Assembly: GCF_022524485.1 (NCBI RefSeq)
Contig: NZ_JAKXMK010000007.1
Coordinates: 186,001 to 250,000 of the forward strand
Direction of reading: 5' to 3'
Length of the DNA stretch: 64,000 nucleotides
Source of the DNA: Pseudonocardia alaniniphila
GTDB taxonomy: Bacteria; Actinomycetota; Actinomycetes; Mycobacteriales; Pseudonocardiaceae
Shown here: in pieces, positions 25,200 through 34,026 of the stretch
Numbering within the stretch: the stretch's first letter is position 1
Layout: each line of letters starts with the position of its first letter
Translations under genes and position numbers: made by a program
The notes under the pieces: model-generated
What the model was told of the DNA's origin: nothing
The model's database searches: none
The model's input: only the letters and a program-made list of their open reading frames with translations

Positions 25200-25209
25200 C
25201 CCCACCGGC

Positions 25210-26211
25210 ATGGCACGCCGGGCGGCGGTCGCCGATCTGGTCGATCGGGCCCGGCGCGGCGAACACCTGGCCGTCGCGCGGCTGATCTCCCTGGTGGAGG
25301 ACGGAGTCGCGACGTCCGGTGGCGGGCAACTGCGGGAAGTGGCCGCCGCGCTCGCCCCGTACAGCGGCAGGGCCCACGTGGTGGGCCTGACCGGACCTCC
25401 CGGAGTCGGCAAGTCGACGTCGACGTCGGTGCTGGTACGTGCGCTGCGAGAGCAGGGCCGCCGGGTAGGCGTCCTCGCCGTCGACCCGACCTCACCCTTC
25501 TCCGGCGGTGCGCTGCTCGGCGACCGGGTGCGGATGGGGGAGCACGCCACCGACGACGGCGTCTTCATCCGCTCGATGGCCACCCGCGGCCACCTCGGCG
25601 GCTTGGCATGGGCCACCCCCCAAGCCCTGCGCGTGCTCGACGCGGCCGGCTGCGACGTGGTGCTGGTGGAGACCGTCGGAGTGGGACAGTCCGAGGTGGA
25701 GGTCGTGTCCCTCGCCGACACGACGGTGGTGCTGCTGGCTCCCGGCGCGGGCGACGGCATTCAGGCAGCCAAGGCCGGGATCCTCGAGGTGGCCGATGTC
25801 TTCGTCGTCAACAAGGCCGACCGCGACGGCGCCGACCAGGCGATCCGCGACCTGCGGCACATGCTCTCCCTCGGAGATCGTCCGGCCGAGGGCGGTTGGA
25901 CCCGCCCGGTGGTCCGCACCGTGGCCGCTCGCGGCGAAGGCGTGGACGACCTGGTCGCGGCACTCGACGCCCACCGGCACTGGCTCGACGAGGCGGGCGA
26001 GCGTGAGCGCAGGCGGATCGCCCGGGCCGAGTCGGAGATCCAGGCCATCACCCTAGAGCAGGTCCGATCCCGCATCGGCGACCTGCGCGGTGTGCACGGG
26101 CTCCGCGAGCTGGCCCGACAGGTGCTGGCCGGCGACCTCGACCCCTACCGCGCCGCCGACCAACTGACCGGCCGCGCGGGGTCGGCCGGGGCGAGCGGGC
26201 CGCAGGCGTGA
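25210..26211 (+). CDS. meaB: Methylmalonyl-CoA mutase GTPase chaperone MeaB
   Basis: A 333-residue G3E GTPase. Walker A is G62-T70 in GLTGPPGVGKSTST; further motifs are VDPTSPFSGGALLGDRVRM, ETVGVGQSEVEVVSL (switch/Walker B) and VVNKAD. MeaB/ArgK proteins guard and reload cobalamin in methylmalonyl-CoA mutase. The mutase genes are not in the window. It follows the thiolase gene directly. The stop is followed at once by the second palindromic array. Confidence 0.92.
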   Translation: MARRAAVADLVDRARRGEHLAVARLISLVEDGVATSGGGQLREVAAALAPYSGRAHVVGLTGPPGVGKSTSTSVLVRALREQGRRVGVLAVDPTSPFSGGALLGDRVRMGEHATDDGVFIRSMATRGHLGGLAWATPQALRVLDAAGCDVVLVETVGVGQSEVEVVSLADTTVVLLAPGAGDGIQAAKAGILEVADVFVVNKADRDGADQAIRDLRHMLSLGDRPAEGGWTRPVVRTVAARGEGVDDLVAALDAHRHWLDEAGERERRRIARAESEIQAITLEQVRSRIGDLRGVHGLRELARQVLAGDLDPYRAADQLTGRAGSAGASGPQA

Positions 26212-28062
26212 TCGACGTTTCGGGGCGGGCGCCGCGAGACGGTTCCCCGTCGCGGGTGACGTGATCATCGTTCGGGGCGCGGTGGCTGTGCTGGGTGCGG
26301 CTGTGCGTCCCCAGGTGGTGATCATGATGGGGCCCGTGGCCGGCAGGCGGGTGGGGGCCGGTAGCTGGTGGCGGGCTGGCCTCCCTGCGGACCGGCGTGT
26401 CGCCGCGTGATCATCGATTGGGGCGCGGTGGCCGTGTGGGGTGCGGCTGGGCGTCCCGGACTGGTGATCTTGGTGGCGGTGGTGGCTGGTGGGCGGTGTG
26501 AGGGTGGTAGCTGCCGGCGGGCTCGCATCCACGGGCGCTTTCGATAGCCACCTCGCCCCCGGGGACCGGTGTGCCGTGACGTGATCATTGATCGGGGAGC
26601 GGTGGCTGCGTTGGGCGCCGCTGCGCGTCCCGCATTGGTGATCTCGGTGGGGGTTGCGGCTGGCGGGCATGTGGGGGTGGGAGCTGGCGGCGGGCCGGCC
26701 TCCCTCCGGTACGGGTCTGCTGTGGCGTGATCATCGATTGGGGAGCGGTAGCCGTGTGGGGTGCGGCTGCGTGTCCCGGACTGATGATCTTGGTGCTGCG
26801 TGGGATCGGCGTGCCGTGGTGATCGGAGTTTGGGGTGGCCGTCGGGTCCGGTGATCGGGTCGCGGCGGGTGGCGGCGTGATCATCGTTGGCGCAGCCGTG
26901 GCCTTGGAGCGGTTCCGCGCCCGACCGGGGGCGCCGCAGGGACGGCGGTCGTCATGATCGCTGTTTGGGGAGCGGTAGCCGTGTTGGATGCGGCTGCGTG
27001 TCCCCGATCGGTGATCATGGTGCCGCGGAGGGATGGGTTCCCCGTGATGATCGCTGTTTCGGGGGCGGTAGCTGTGTCGGACGCGCCTGCGCGTCCCCAA
27101 ACGGTGATCATGGCGGGACGAACCCCGGAGTTGGGGCGTCAGTTGCGGCGGCCTGGCTGCGTGGCGCTGACCGGTGATCACCTGAGCCCGTGGGCGGGCC
27201 CGCAGTGGCGTGATCGTTGTTTCGGGCGCGGTAGCCGGGTGGGGGGCGGCTGCGCGTCCTGGTGATCATGGTGCTCGGTCGTGGACGGCGCACCGTGGTG
27301 ATCGGCGTTTCGGGACCGGTAGCTGTTATTGGACGCGGCTGCGCGTCCCCAAGCGGTGATCATGATGCTGACGGCGGTTGGCGTGCGCGGTAGCCGGGGC
27401 CGGGCCGGCCCTCGCGGTGCTGACCAGCGATGACCTCATCCCGCGGATGGGTGCGCTGGCTTGATCATTACTTGTGGAGCGATAGCCGTGCTGGCCGCGG
27501 CTGCGCGTCCCAAATCGATGATCTTGGTGCCCCGGAAGGACGGCTTTCCGTGCTGGGTGCGCCTGCCCGTCCGCCAGCCGGAGATCATGGTGTGGACGGT
27601 CGACCTACGGAGCGGCAGCAGCGGCGGGTGGCCCTCGTGGCGCCGACCGGTGATCGCCTCGGTCCCGTGGGCGGACGCCTGGTGGCGTGATCATTGTTTG
27701 TGGAGCGTTGGCCGTGTTGGGTGGGGATGCGCGTCCCCAACTGGTGATCTTGGTGCCGCGGAGGGACGGCTCGCCGTGATGATCGTTGTTTCGGGGGCGG
27801 TAGCCGTGTTGGACGCGGCTGCGCGTCCGCAACTGGTGATCATGGTGCGGACCGCCTTCGGCGCGGGCGGTTCCTGGAGCTGACTGGCCCTCGGCGTTCT
27901 AACCGGTGATCACCTCATCCGGCGGGCGGACGCGCGGTGGCGTGATCATTGTTCGGGGGCGGTAACCGTGCTGCGCGTCCCGAGCTGGTGATCTTGGCGC
28001 CCCTCGGGCGCCGGCGCTCCGTGGGGGGCGGCTGGCGGGCCCGGTGATCTGCGCGGCGGGCC
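26208..28062. repeat. Array of about 14 imperfect palindromic modules (family 2)
   Basis: Modules of about 70 bp begin GTGATCATTGTTTGGGG and end with a near-complementary arm such as CCCCAACTGGTGATCATGG. Inside, GAGCGGTAGCC pairs loosely with GGCTGCGCGTC, giving a bulged hairpin. Good copies begin at 26261, 26407, 26581, 26727, 26953, 27044, 27210, 27298, 27461, 27687, 27776 and 27941; shorter or degenerate ones lie near 26819, 26877 and 27549. From 27169 a second conserved segment (GACCGGTGATCACCTC) recurs at 27169, 27420, 27646 and 27900, making a higher-order unit of about 250 bp. The array occupies the convergent gap between meaB and the XRE gene. No credible gene was found. Confidence 0.88.
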
Positions 28063-28125
28063 GTGAGGGCTTGGCGATCAACCCCTTCGGAGTGGCGGGG
28101 ACCTGGCACGACAGCGGAGGGACGT

Positions 28126-29223
28126 TCACGCGCGGGCGCGGAGCGCGGCGAGCCGGGCACCGACCTGTTCCGAGCCGATGCGAAGGGCGAGTTCCCTGGC
28201 CCGGCGCGCGTGTTCGGCCGCGTCTTCTGGCCGGTGGGCCGCGAGTGCGAGGGCGAGGTCGGCGTGGACGGCGGCGCGGTGGCGGGCTGATCGGGGAGCG
28301 GGGTCGAGTGCCCGCTCCAGCGGCCCGACCGCCTCCGCATCGCCGAGCGCGACCAGGGTGCGCCCGTGCCATCGGTGCAGGTCGGCCAGGTCGAGAACGG
28401 GGCCGCCCCGCAGGGCGACGATGTCGACCCGGGAGCGCTGCAGCCGGCGTGCGGCCGCGGCGATGGCGTGGTGAGCGGCGGGGGAGTCGCCTGCGGCGGC
28501 GCTGGCGACGGCACGTGCGGCGTCGAGTCGTACCTGGGCGGGGTCGCCGGTGGCGGGTCCGGCGAGGTCCAGCAATTCGACGGCGGTGGCGGGCTCGCCC
28601 ACGTCGACCAGCACAGCGGCCTGTCCGGCCACGGCATCGGCCTCCGGGACGCCGGCCTCCCGCGCCGCGCTGCGGGCGCGGTCGTACCGGCGCCAGGCCT
28701 CGTCGGGGCGGGCGCGGTCGAGCTCCTGGGCTCCGGCCAGCGTGGCTGCTCCGGCCAGCACGGCCGCGACCTCGGACCGCCGGGCCGGCGTCAGGGTGTG
28801 GATGAGCGTCTCCTCGAGCTGCTCGACGAGCGCTCGCACCAGTTCGCCCGCCCCGGCGGCGCCCAGCTCGTCGTCGAGCCTGCTCGCGACAGCGAGCTGC
28901 TCCCACCACAGCTCGAGTCCGGTGTGGTCGACGGCCGCGGCTGCGGCGATCGCCGACCGGAGCCGATCGGACGCGGTGGTGGCATCGGCCGCGGGCGCCA
29001 CGGCGATCCCGAGGTCGCCCGGTGTGCGGCCGTACAGCTCGGCGAGGAGTGTGCGGTAATGCGGCTCGGGCAGGGCATGGCCGTTCTCCCATCGGGAGAG
29101 CAGGGTCTTCAGGCTGGCCGCAGCCGCGACGGGTGTGCCCGAGGCGCGGCCCAGCGCTACGAGCTCCCCGGCCGCGTCGGCCTGGGACCAGCCCCGCGCC
29201 GCCCTGGCGGCACGCAGACTCAT
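28126..29223 (-). CDS. XRE-family regulator with TPR-like C-terminus
   Basis: A 365-residue protein. Residues 1-70 form a helix-turn-helix (LRAARAARGWSQADAAGELV, then a second helix with TLLSRWENG). The rest is a solenoid of alanine-rich helices resembling TPR units of actinobacterial XRE-TPR regulators. The ATG at 29223 is chosen because its TGA-overlapping ATGA junction couples it to the pentapeptide gene upstream, and the longer frame is shadow-like. It probably senses a peptide or small molecule and controls unknown genes. Its 3' end faces the family-2 array. Confidence 0.8.
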   Translation of the reverse strand: MSLRAARAARGWSQADAAGELVALGRASGTPVAAAASLKTLLSRWENGHALPEPHYRTLLAELYGRTPGDLGIAVAPAADATTASDRLRSAIAAAAAVDHTGLELWWEQLAVASRLDDELGAAGAGELVRALVEQLEETLIHTLTPARRSEVAAVLAGAATLAGAQELDRARPDEAWRRYDRARSAAREAGVPEADAVAGQAAVLVDVGEPATAVELLDLAGPATGDPAQVRLDAARAVASAAAGDSPAAHHAIAAAARRLQRSRVDIVALRGGPVLDLADLHRWHGRTLVALGDAEAVGPLERALDPAPRSARHRAAVHADLALALAAHRPEDAAEHARRARELALRIGSEQVGARLAALRARA

Positions 29224-30155
29224 GCGCCCGCCCGTGCCGGTGACGGCGGCAGGCCGACGAGCGGCCACGTGGCTGGGTCGCCGTCCACCCGGCTGCCCTC
29301 GGCGACGGCGATGGCGCCGATGTGCAGCTCCGGTGAGGTGGTCTCCACGTCGATGAAGGTGCCCACCGACGCGCCGCTGAAGGCGACCTCGCCGCAGAAG
29401 GTGGCGTGCTGGAAGGAGATCCCTCCCTCGAACCGGGCGTCGCGCATGTCCACGCGGCCCAGGAAGGCAGCGCCGGAGAACAGTGCCGGCTTGCTCGCCT
29501 GAAGACTGCCGAGCCGGGTGATGCCGTAGAACCGCGTGCGCCGCGCCGTGAGCCGGCCGATCCTCCTGCCCTCCAGCCGGAAGTGCTCCAGGCTCGCGCC
29601 GGTGAGATCGAGGTGGTAGGCGCGTGGGTCGTGGTTCGTCCCCCACGGGAGCAGGTCGGTGATCAGCCGTTGGGCGGTGAGCCGCACCTGCCGCTCCCGA
29701 TCGGCCTCGGGCGCCTCGTCGGTGGTGGTCTGGTCGGGATCGTCCGCGCGCTGGGTGTAGCTGGGGTGCGAGAAGGGCCTGCGCAGGTACGCGCACAGGA
29801 CATCGAGCACCGTCTGCTTGTAGCGCGGGCTGGAGTCGGCGAGCCACGCCAGCGCGTGCAGGGCGCCGACGCGCACCTGGTCGGCCTCGTTGCCCAGGAG
29901 CTCCACCGACCGCGCGAAACGCTCGTCGGCCACCTTGTCGCTCTCGAGCTCGTGGCGCGCCTCCTCGGTGCGTCGCCTGCGGTCGTTGAGCCACAGCGCG
30001 TACAGCGCGACGACGGCGCCGCCGGCAAGGCCGCCGGTCTTGATCGCCTCGGCCTTGGACGCAGTGGGTTCGACCAGCAGCAACACCACGGTAGTGCTCG
30101 CCGTGACGAGGATGGCCGCAAGCACGCTGGCAGCCAGCAGGACCCGACCTCGCAC
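29220..30155 (-). CDS. Membrane-anchored pentapeptide-repeat protein
   Basis: A 311-residue protein with two hydrophobic helices at the N-terminus (about 5-27 and 40-57), a charged stretch (RRRRTEEARHELESDKVADE), a helical middle, and degenerate pentapeptide repeats from about 175 to 290 (HLDLTGASLEHFRL, LFSGAAFLGRVDMRDARFEG, ISFQHATFCGEVAFSG). Such repeats form a quadrilateral beta helix used for binding. A GTG at 30155 with GGAG upstream is the start. The stop overlaps the XRE ATG by 4 nt, making a two-gene operon of a membrane sensor or effector and a cytosolic regulator. The biological role is unknown. Confidence 0.78.
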   Translation of the reverse strand: MRGRVLLAASVLAAILVTASTTVVLLLVEPTASKAEAIKTGGLAGGAVVALYALWLNDRRRRTEEARHELESDKVADERFARSVELLGNEADQVRVGALHALAWLADSSPRYKQTVLDVLCAYLRRPFSHPSYTQRADDPDQTTTDEAPEADRERQVRLTAQRLITDLLPWGTNHDPRAYHLDLTGASLEHFRLEGRRIGRLTARRTRFYGITRLGSLQASKPALFSGAAFLGRVDMRDARFEGGISFQHATFCGEVAFSGASVGTFIDVETTSPELHIGAIAVAEGSRVDGDPATWPLVGLPPSPARAGA

Positions 30156-30265
30156 GTGAGCTCCTCGCCGTTGATCTCTCCGTCGTCGTCCAGATTGTCG
30201 GGGTCGCCGCCTACTGTCAACGCTGTTGCCGCAACCCGCGTCAACAGCGTCGGAAGGGGATGGCC

Positions 30266-30457
30266 ATGGATCTCACCACGTGCTCGGTCTGCGTGATCGC
30301 GGGATCGGCCGGTGGAGCGGTCAGCGGCTACTACGCGGCCGGAAGGCGGGGTGTCCGCCGCCCCGGCCGCCGGGCAGCCACCAGGTCCACCCACGGCCGC
30401 ACGATGCGGTCGTGGCCCGGGGCCCGCCGGCGCCACCGGCGGCGGCCGGGAGGGTGA
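30266..30457 (+). CDS. Possible small basic membrane peptide
   Basis: Not recognised and uncertain. A 63-residue frame whose ATG at 30266 (or 30260) has GGAAGGGG upstream. It begins MDLTTCSVCVIAGSAGGAVS, a short hydrophobic stretch, then becomes strongly basic (RRGVRRPGRR and a C-terminal RRRHRRRPGG). Divergent from the pentapeptide gene. It could be real or a chance frame in GC-rich DNA. Confidence 0.3.
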   Translation: MDLTTCSVCVIAGSAGGAVSGYYAAGRRGVRRPGRRAATRSTHGRTMRSWPGARRRHRRRPGG

Positions 30458-30512
30458 CGCGAGGCCCGCGGGCGGCGGCCCTGCCGACCTGACGCGCGGG
30501 GGCCGTGGTGCG

Positions 30513-31016
30513 TCAGTCGAAGTCGCCCGCTGCCCTACGCACCTTCGCCAGCAGCTCGGTCAGCTGCGCCTCCTGCTCCGGGCTCAGGCCGCTGAGGCCG
30601 AAGTCGATCTCGGTCACCGACTTGGTCGCGTCCTCCTGCAGAGCGGAGCCGGCCTGGGTGATCTCCACGAGCGTGGCCCGCCGGTCCGTCGGATGCGGGA
30701 TGCGGCGCACCAGCCCGTCGGCCTGCAACCGGTCCACGATGTTGGTCACGCTCGTGGGGTGCAGCTGAAGCCGCTCGCCCATCACCCGCATCGGAAGCCT
30801 GCCGACACGGGAGAAGGTGAGCAGCACCAGCGCTTCGTACCGGGCGAAGGTGAGGCCGTGCGGGCGCAGCGCCCCGTCCACTGCGGAGAGCAGGATCTGT
30901 TGCACCCGCATCACGCTGGTCACGGCAGCCATGGTGCGGGCGGGGCCGATTCGCTCGTCCCAAATCTCCGCCGCCCGCAGGATCGGGTCGAACGGCAGCG
31001 GATCGCGAGTGGCCAT
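30513..31016 (-). CDS. MarR-family transcriptional regulator
   Basis: A 167-residue winged-helix regulator. The recognition helix region is LPMRVMGERLQLHPTSVTNI and the wing is VRRIPHPTDRRATLVEITQAG. The C-terminal helix completes the dimer (LSPEQEAQLTELLAKVRRAA). The ATG at 31016 is preferred over a GTG further upstream that would run into the divergent gene; a TAGCGT about 8 nt before it suggests a leaderless transcript. It is divergent from the thiamine-binding protein gene 73 bp away, the most likely target besides itself. Confidence 0.88.
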   Translation of the reverse strand: MATRDPLPFDPILRAAEIWDERIGPARTMAAVTSVMRVQQILLSAVDGALRPHGLTFARYEALVLLTFSRVGRLPMRVMGERLQLHPTSVTNIVDRLQADGLVRRIPHPTDRRATLVEITQAGSALQEDATKSVTEIDFGLSGLSPEQEAQLTELLAKVRRAAGDFD

Positions 31017-31089
31017 GACCGGCGACGCTAGCAGTGACGTGCTCGGCCGGGGTCGCGGTCGGCCCATTCGCTACGGCAGGCTGTGGTTC

Positions 31090-31398
31090 ATGCTCTTCGC
31101 ATTCAGTATCGCCCCTGCCGGGGGCGACAGCGGCACCGACAGCGTGAGCGAGATCGTCGCGGAGGCGGTCCGCGTGGTGCGTGAATCCGGGCTGCCCAAC
31201 GAAACCACGGCGATGTTCACCACAATCGAGTCCGAGACCTGGGACGAGGGCATGGACGTGGTGAAGCGGGCCGTCGAGGCGGTGCAGGCCCACGCTCCCC
31301 GCGTGAGCCTCGTCTTGAAGGCCGACATCCGGCCGGGCCACTCCGGACAGTTGAAGGCGAAGGTGGATCGGATCGAAGAGGCACTCCACAAGGAATGA
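31090..31398 (+). CDS. Thiamine-binding (MTH1187/DUF77) family protein
   Basis: A 102-residue cytosolic protein of the MTH1187/YkoF-like family, whose members form ferredoxin-like tetramers and bind thiamine or related pyrimidines. The characteristic pattern is MLFAFSIAPAGGDSGTDSVS at the start, TIESETWDEGMDVVKRAVEA in the middle and RVSLVLKADIRPGHSGQLKAK near the end. No thiazole- or thiamine-synthesis gene is adjacent. Divergent from a MarR gene, so expression may respond to its ligand. A strong bidirectional terminator follows. Confidence 0.85.
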   Translation: MLFAFSIAPAGGDSGTDSVSEIVAEAVRVVRESGLPNETTAMFTTIESETWDEGMDVVKRAVEAVQAHAPRVSLVLKADIRPGHSGQLKAKVDRIEEALHKE

Positions 31399-31418
31399 CA
31401 CTCGAAAAGACCGGGCCA

Positions 31419-31454
31419 CCGGGTCGGCGCACGGGCGCCCGCCCGCCGACCCGG
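31419..31454. terminator. Bidirectional terminator
   Basis: CCGGGTCGGCG (31419-31429) and CGCCGACCCGG (31444-31454) form a perfect 11-bp stem. It lies between the 3' ends of convergent genes (thiamine-binding and small membrane protein). Confidence 0.75.
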
Positions 31455-31466
31455 TCGAGGGGTGGA

Positions 31467-31760
31467 TCAGCGCATGGCAATGGCGAGGGTGAAGAAGAAG
31501 ACGCCGACCAGAATGGCCGCCGCGCCGAGCGTCATCGCGATCTTCGCCTGCTTCACGCACACGGGTCGGCGCACGGCAGCGGCGCCGAGGCCGAGCGCCG
31601 TGATGCCGACGATCCACCCGAGGATCGACACCGGGCTGACGATCAGGGCGATGATGCCCACGATCAGCGCCGCCTTGCCGAGCTTCGGGCTCTCGCTCTT
31701 CGCGGTCCTGCGGCGGGCGTCGTCGAGGAGGCGGTCGGCAACGGGGTTCTTCGTGCTCAT
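31467..31760 (-). CDS. Small DUF4190-like membrane protein
   Basis: A 97-residue protein with a short basic N-terminus (ADRLLDDARRRTAKSE) and three hydrophobic segments (about 28-46, 46-63, 74-95; for example AALIVGIIALIVSPVSILG). It fits the two-or-three TM DUF4190 type of membrane proteins in actinobacteria, with no known activity. The ATG at 31760 is followed directly by the basic leader, and a GGAACC-like stretch precedes it. Convergent with the thiamine-binding gene. Confidence 0.7.
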   Translation of the reverse strand: MSTKNPVADRLLDDARRRTAKSESPKLGKAALIVGIIALIVSPVSILGWIVGITALGLGAAAVRRPVCVKQAKIAMTLGAAAILVGVFFFTLAIAMR

Positions 31761-32005
31761 GCGGGTTCCTTCGAGGGGAAGCGGCGTGCCGCGACGGGTG
31801 GGATTGTCGGCGGGGAGCGACCATTGATCACTCGTACCTTCTCAACGATTGCCGGGGTGGCCGCGTTGTTCTGCCAGTCCGGTGACCAGCGGTCTTCCTG
31901 TACCTCTCGGAACGCCTTTTCCGACTCCAGAGGGTGACCGCCGGCGACCGGACCGGTGAATTACTGTGCGAAATCGAGTGCATCACCGAATGAGTGAGGA
32001 CTGAG

Positions 32006-32893
32006 ATGGCCGAGCGCGCAAGTGCAGAACCCGACCACCGGTCGCGCCGGATGTGGAGGGCGCTCGAGCCGATCCACACGATCACCTACTTCGCGCCGGA
32101 GTCCCAGGCGGCGTGCGAGGCGTTGGGCACCAGGGGCTACTGGATGAGCTACTTCGCGCTGCGGGCCGCTCCGCTCGGGGCGGCCCCACCCGAGATCGTC
32201 GCGGCGCTGTTCTACAACTTCCACCCGGGGCTGGTGGCCAAGGTCGTGCCCGCCGTCTGGGAGTTGGCCCCGCCCGAGCGCTTCCGGGCCATCCGCCTGG
32301 AGGCGGTGGACGCGGCCCTGCGGCGGCTCGTCGGCGCGGAGCTGCTCGGTTCCCCGGAGCTGGCCGAGGCGGCCTCGATCGCCCGTGAAGCCGCGGTCGC
32401 AGCCCCCACGGCCGGGCGGGCTCTCGCCGCTGCCAACGCCGCGCTGGAGTGGCCGGAGGAGCCGCATCTCGCGCTGTGGCACGCCCAGACGGTCTTGCGC
32501 GAGCACCGCGGCGACGGGCACGTGGCCGCGCTTCTCACGGCCGGTCTGGATCCGGCGGAGGCGCTCGTTCTCTTCGCGGCCGACAAGGAGATCGAGGCGG
32601 AGTGGTTGCGCAAGCGCAGGGGGTGGTCGGAACCGGAGTGGGCAGAGGCCGTCGGCCGGCTCACCGAGCGCGGGCTGTTCGACGCCGGTGGGATCACCGC
32701 CGCCGGGCGCGCCGTCCGCGATGAGGTCGAGGCCCACACCGACGAGCTCGCCGACGCGCCAGTGGCGGCCATCGGCGACGCGGCCGAGCGGCTGGTGGAG
32801 CTGGCGGCGCCGCTGGTCACCGCGATCATCGATGCCGACGGGTTCCTCCGCGCAAACCCGATGGCGCTTCGCCCGCTGGTGTCCCCGGGCTGA
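32006..32893 (+). CDS. SCO6745-family protein (HTH-like)
   Basis: A 295-residue protein that matches the family called SCO6745. The N-terminus ([20 protein letters not shown]) and the sequence [18 protein letters not shown] identify it. It is helical throughout, and the part around [20 protein letters not shown] looks like a winged helix. No catalytic motif is visible. Function is unknown in the family, as far as I know. The ATG at 32006 has GAGGACTGAG upstream; a GTG 12 bp earlier is possible. It precedes the thioredoxin-TPR gene by 41 bp. Confidence 0.72.
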   Translation: MAERASAEPDHRSRRMWRALEPIHTITYFAPESQAACEALGTRGYWMSYFALRAAPLGAAPPEIVAALFYNFHPGLVAKVVPAVWELAPPERFRAIRLEAVDAALRRLVGAELLGSPELAEAASIAREAAVAAPTAGRALAAANAALEWPEEPHLALWHAQTVLREHRGDGHVAALLTAGLDPAEALVLFAADKEIEAEWLRKRRGWSEPEWAEAVGRLTERGLFDAGGITAAGRAVRDEVEAHTDELADAPVAAIGDAAERLVELAAPLVTAIIDADGFLRANPMALRPLVSPG

Positions 32894-32934
32894 AGCTCCG
32901 GTCGAAGCGGACGGTCGCCGACTCCGGTGGCAGG

Positions 32935-33921
32935 ATGAGTCTTGTGTCCCGACCCGATCCCCGTCAGGCGGCCAGAACGGCCGCGCTGTCGTCCGCCATG
33001 GCAGGTGCGGTCGACCTGTCCGCCCTGAAGGCCCGCTCGGAGGCCGCTGCCCGCTCGCAGCAGACGCAGGCGTCCGGGGGTGCGGAAAGCGCAGGCGCAA
33101 GTCCCTTCGTCATCGACGTCACCGAGCAGAGCTTCCAGGCCGACGTCCTCGAGCGGTCGTTGCAGGTGCCGGTCGTCGTCGACCTCTGGGCCACGTGGTG
33201 CGGCCCGTGCAAGCAGCTCTCGCCCGTGCTGGAGCGGCTCGCCGAGGCCGGCAACGGCGCCTGGGTCCTGGCCAAGGTCGACGTCGACGCCAACCCGCGG
33301 ATCGCCCAGGCGTTCGGCGTCCAGTCCATCCCGATGGTGGTCGCCGTCGTCGGGGGCCAGCCGGTGGATGCGTTCAACGGAGCGCTGCCGGAGCCCCAGG
33401 TCCGTCAGTGGATCTCGGCGCTGCTAGACGCGCTGCGCGACCGGATGCCGGCCATCGCCGAAGCGGAAGCGGGGGCGGCCGCCGCAAACGGAGCACCGGC
33501 CGAGGAGCCGGAGGATCCCCGCTTCACCGCCGCCGAGGATGCGCTCGATCGCGGCGACTACGCCGCGGCGGAGGAGGCCTACCAGCAGATCCTCGCCGTC
33601 GAGCCGGCCAACGAGCAGGCGCTGGCCGCGTTGTCGCAGGTGCGGTTCCTCGCGCGTGCGGAGAAGGCCGACCCCTCGGCCATCGCTCGTGCCGACGCCG
33701 CGCCCGACGACATCGACGCGCAGCTCGCCGCGGCGGACGCCGAGGCGGCCTCCGACCGTGTCGAGGACGCGTTCGCGCGGCTGGTGGGCACGGTCGCGCG
33801 CACCTCGGGCGACGAGCGTGACCGGGTGCGCGAGCACCTCATCGGGCTCTTCGAACTGTTCCCGCCGGACGACCCTCGCGTCACCGCGGCCCGGCGGGCC
33901 CTCGCCCGCGCGCTGTTCTGA
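32935..33921 (+). CDS. Thioredoxin-TPR co-chaperone (CnoX/YbbN-like)
   Basis: A 328-residue protein. After a disordered 50-residue leader, residues about 58-165 form a thioredoxin fold with an intact WCGPC (88-92). The C-terminal half holds TPR-like helices ([20 protein letters not shown] and the [20 protein letters not shown] end region). E. coli CnoX lacks the CxxC, but actinobacterial members keep it. It probably holds oxidised or unfolded proteins and passes them to GroEL/DnaK. ATG 32935 is used; a GTG at 32944 with AGGA at better spacing is a strong alternative. Confidence 0.85.
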   Translation: MSLVSRPDPRQAARTAALSSAMAGAVDLSALKARSEAAARSQQTQASGGAESAGASPFVIDVTEQSFQADVLERSLQVPVVVDLWATWCGPCKQLSPVLERLAEAGNGAWVLAKVDVDANPRIAQAFGVQSIPMVVAVVGGQPVDAFNGALPEPQVRQWISALLDALRDRMPAIAEAEAGAAAANGAPAEEPEDPRFTAAEDALDRGDYAAAEEAYQQILAVEPANEQALAALSQVRFLARAEKADPSAIARADAAPDDIDAQLAAADAEAASDRVEDAFARLVGTVARTSGDERDRVREHLIGLFELFPPDDPRVTAARRALARALF

Positions 33922-33940
33922 GCCAGGCGCACTCGCTGTA

Positions 33941-33972
33941 GTCCTCGCAGAGCCGGCGGGCCCTGCGAGGAC
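33941..33972. terminator. Bidirectional terminator
   Basis: GTCCTCGCAG (33941-33950) pairs perfectly with CTGCGAGGAC (33963-33972) around a 12-nt loop, between the convergent thioredoxin-TPR and adenosine deaminase genes. Confidence 0.72.
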
Positions 33973-34026
33973 GGGGCACGGCGCGCGTCACCGGCGGCGC
34001 GGTGGCATCCGCAGGTCGCGGGCGAG

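Noticed and set aside
26208..28062. CRISPR array
   Set aside because: Units are palindromic over their whole length, vary in sequence, are separated by related rather than unique spacers, and no cas gene is present.
26208..28062. Integron attC cassette array
   Set aside because: The bulged palindromes recall attC, but RYYYAAC/GTTRRRY core sites are not at the ends, cassette genes are absent, and no integrase is seen.
26280..28080. Small arginine/glycine-rich proteins within the repeat array
   Set aside because: Open frames here follow from high GC content and repeat periodicity; they change frame from module to module and lack ribosome-binding sites.
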